The translations under genes were made by a program, and so were the position numbers. This document shows, one piece after another, positions 4,967 through 5,010 of a stretch of 5,010 nt of DNA. A model generated the notes under the pieces. The model saw nothing but the letters and a program-made list of their open reading frames with translations. It did no database searches and was not told the DNA's origin. The stretch comes from an uncultured Spirochaetota bacterium (lineage in GTDB: Bacteria > Spirochaetota > UBA4802 > UBA5368). The stretch is from contig CALMJO010000658.1 in the NCBI GenBank assembly GCA_937864375.1, positions 1 to 5,010 on the forward strand, in the 5' to 3' direction. Position 1 is the stretch's first letter. Each line of letters starts with the position of its first letter.

Positions 4967-5010
4967 CTGTCTCTTATACACATCTGACGCTGCCGACGAA
5001 TAGAGAGGTG
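4967..5010 (+). other. Residual Illumina Nextera i5-side adapter (not genomic)
   Basis: Bases 4967-4999 are the reverse complement of the read-1 transposase adapter: ctgtctcttatacacatct followed by gacgctgccgacga. Bases 5000-5007 (atagagag) match the complement of the S502 index, and gtg is the start of the P5 remainder. The genomic sequence ends at 4966. Confidence 0.98.

Noticed and set aside
4760..4981. Minus-strand open frame starting MYKRQ
   Set aside because: Its start lies in adapter sequence, and the rest is the antisense of the transposase.
4967..5003. C-terminal LLYTSDAADE of the transposase frame
   Set aside because: It is translated Nextera adapter, a known contamination signature.

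Overview
This is a bacterial contig, most likely from an Illumina metagenome or draft assembly. It is capped at both ends by Nextera sequencing adapter: an i7-side adapter at 1-46 and an i5-side adapter at 4967-5010. Only 47-4966 is genomic, and the two terminal genes are cut by the end of the assembly, not by biology. The lineage cannot be fixed from the sequence. Strong Shine-Dalgarno sites and the gene families show a bacterium, and the main operon is GC-rich.

Left and centre (47-3129): four coding units on the minus strand, read from right to left. They are a small SCP2-domain protein, a Gfo/Idh/MocA-type NAD(P)-dependent dehydrogenase, an M24 'pita-bread' hydrolase of the Xaa-Pro peptidase/creatinase type, and the first 77 residues of a BKACE (beta-keto acid cleavage, DUF849) enzyme. 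Each has a good ribosome binding site and the gaps are short, so they probably form one operon. No stop codon separates dehydrogenase and M24 hydrolase, so on paper they form one 757-residue protein, although the hydrolase also has its own ribosome binding site and ATG. Upstream, at 3231-3270, lies a sigma-70-like promoter whose -10 is overlapped by ATTGGT-AAG-ACCAAT, the operator type used by PdhR/LldR-like (FadR-subfamily GntR) repressors. Dehydrogenase, hydrolase, keto-acid cleavage enzyme and such an operator together suggest an inducible catabolic operon for an organic acid or amino-acid-like compound. The substrate is unknown.

Centre right (3337-3933): a two-gene DUF433/DUF5615 cassette on the minus strand, resembling a VapBC-type antitoxin and PIN-like toxin, with 3 nt between the genes. 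A weak promoter and a 10-bp palindrome lie just upstream.

Right (3934-4966): about 450 bases without a credible gene, holding a more GC-rich patch with hairpins. Next come an intrinsic terminator and the AT-rich 3' end of a minus-strand gene of unknown function, which appears to have lost its 5' end. Last is the start of an IS5-like transposase on the plus strand, truncated by the adapter. Base composition falls sharply from left to right, as expected if the right side is acquired or mobile DNA.
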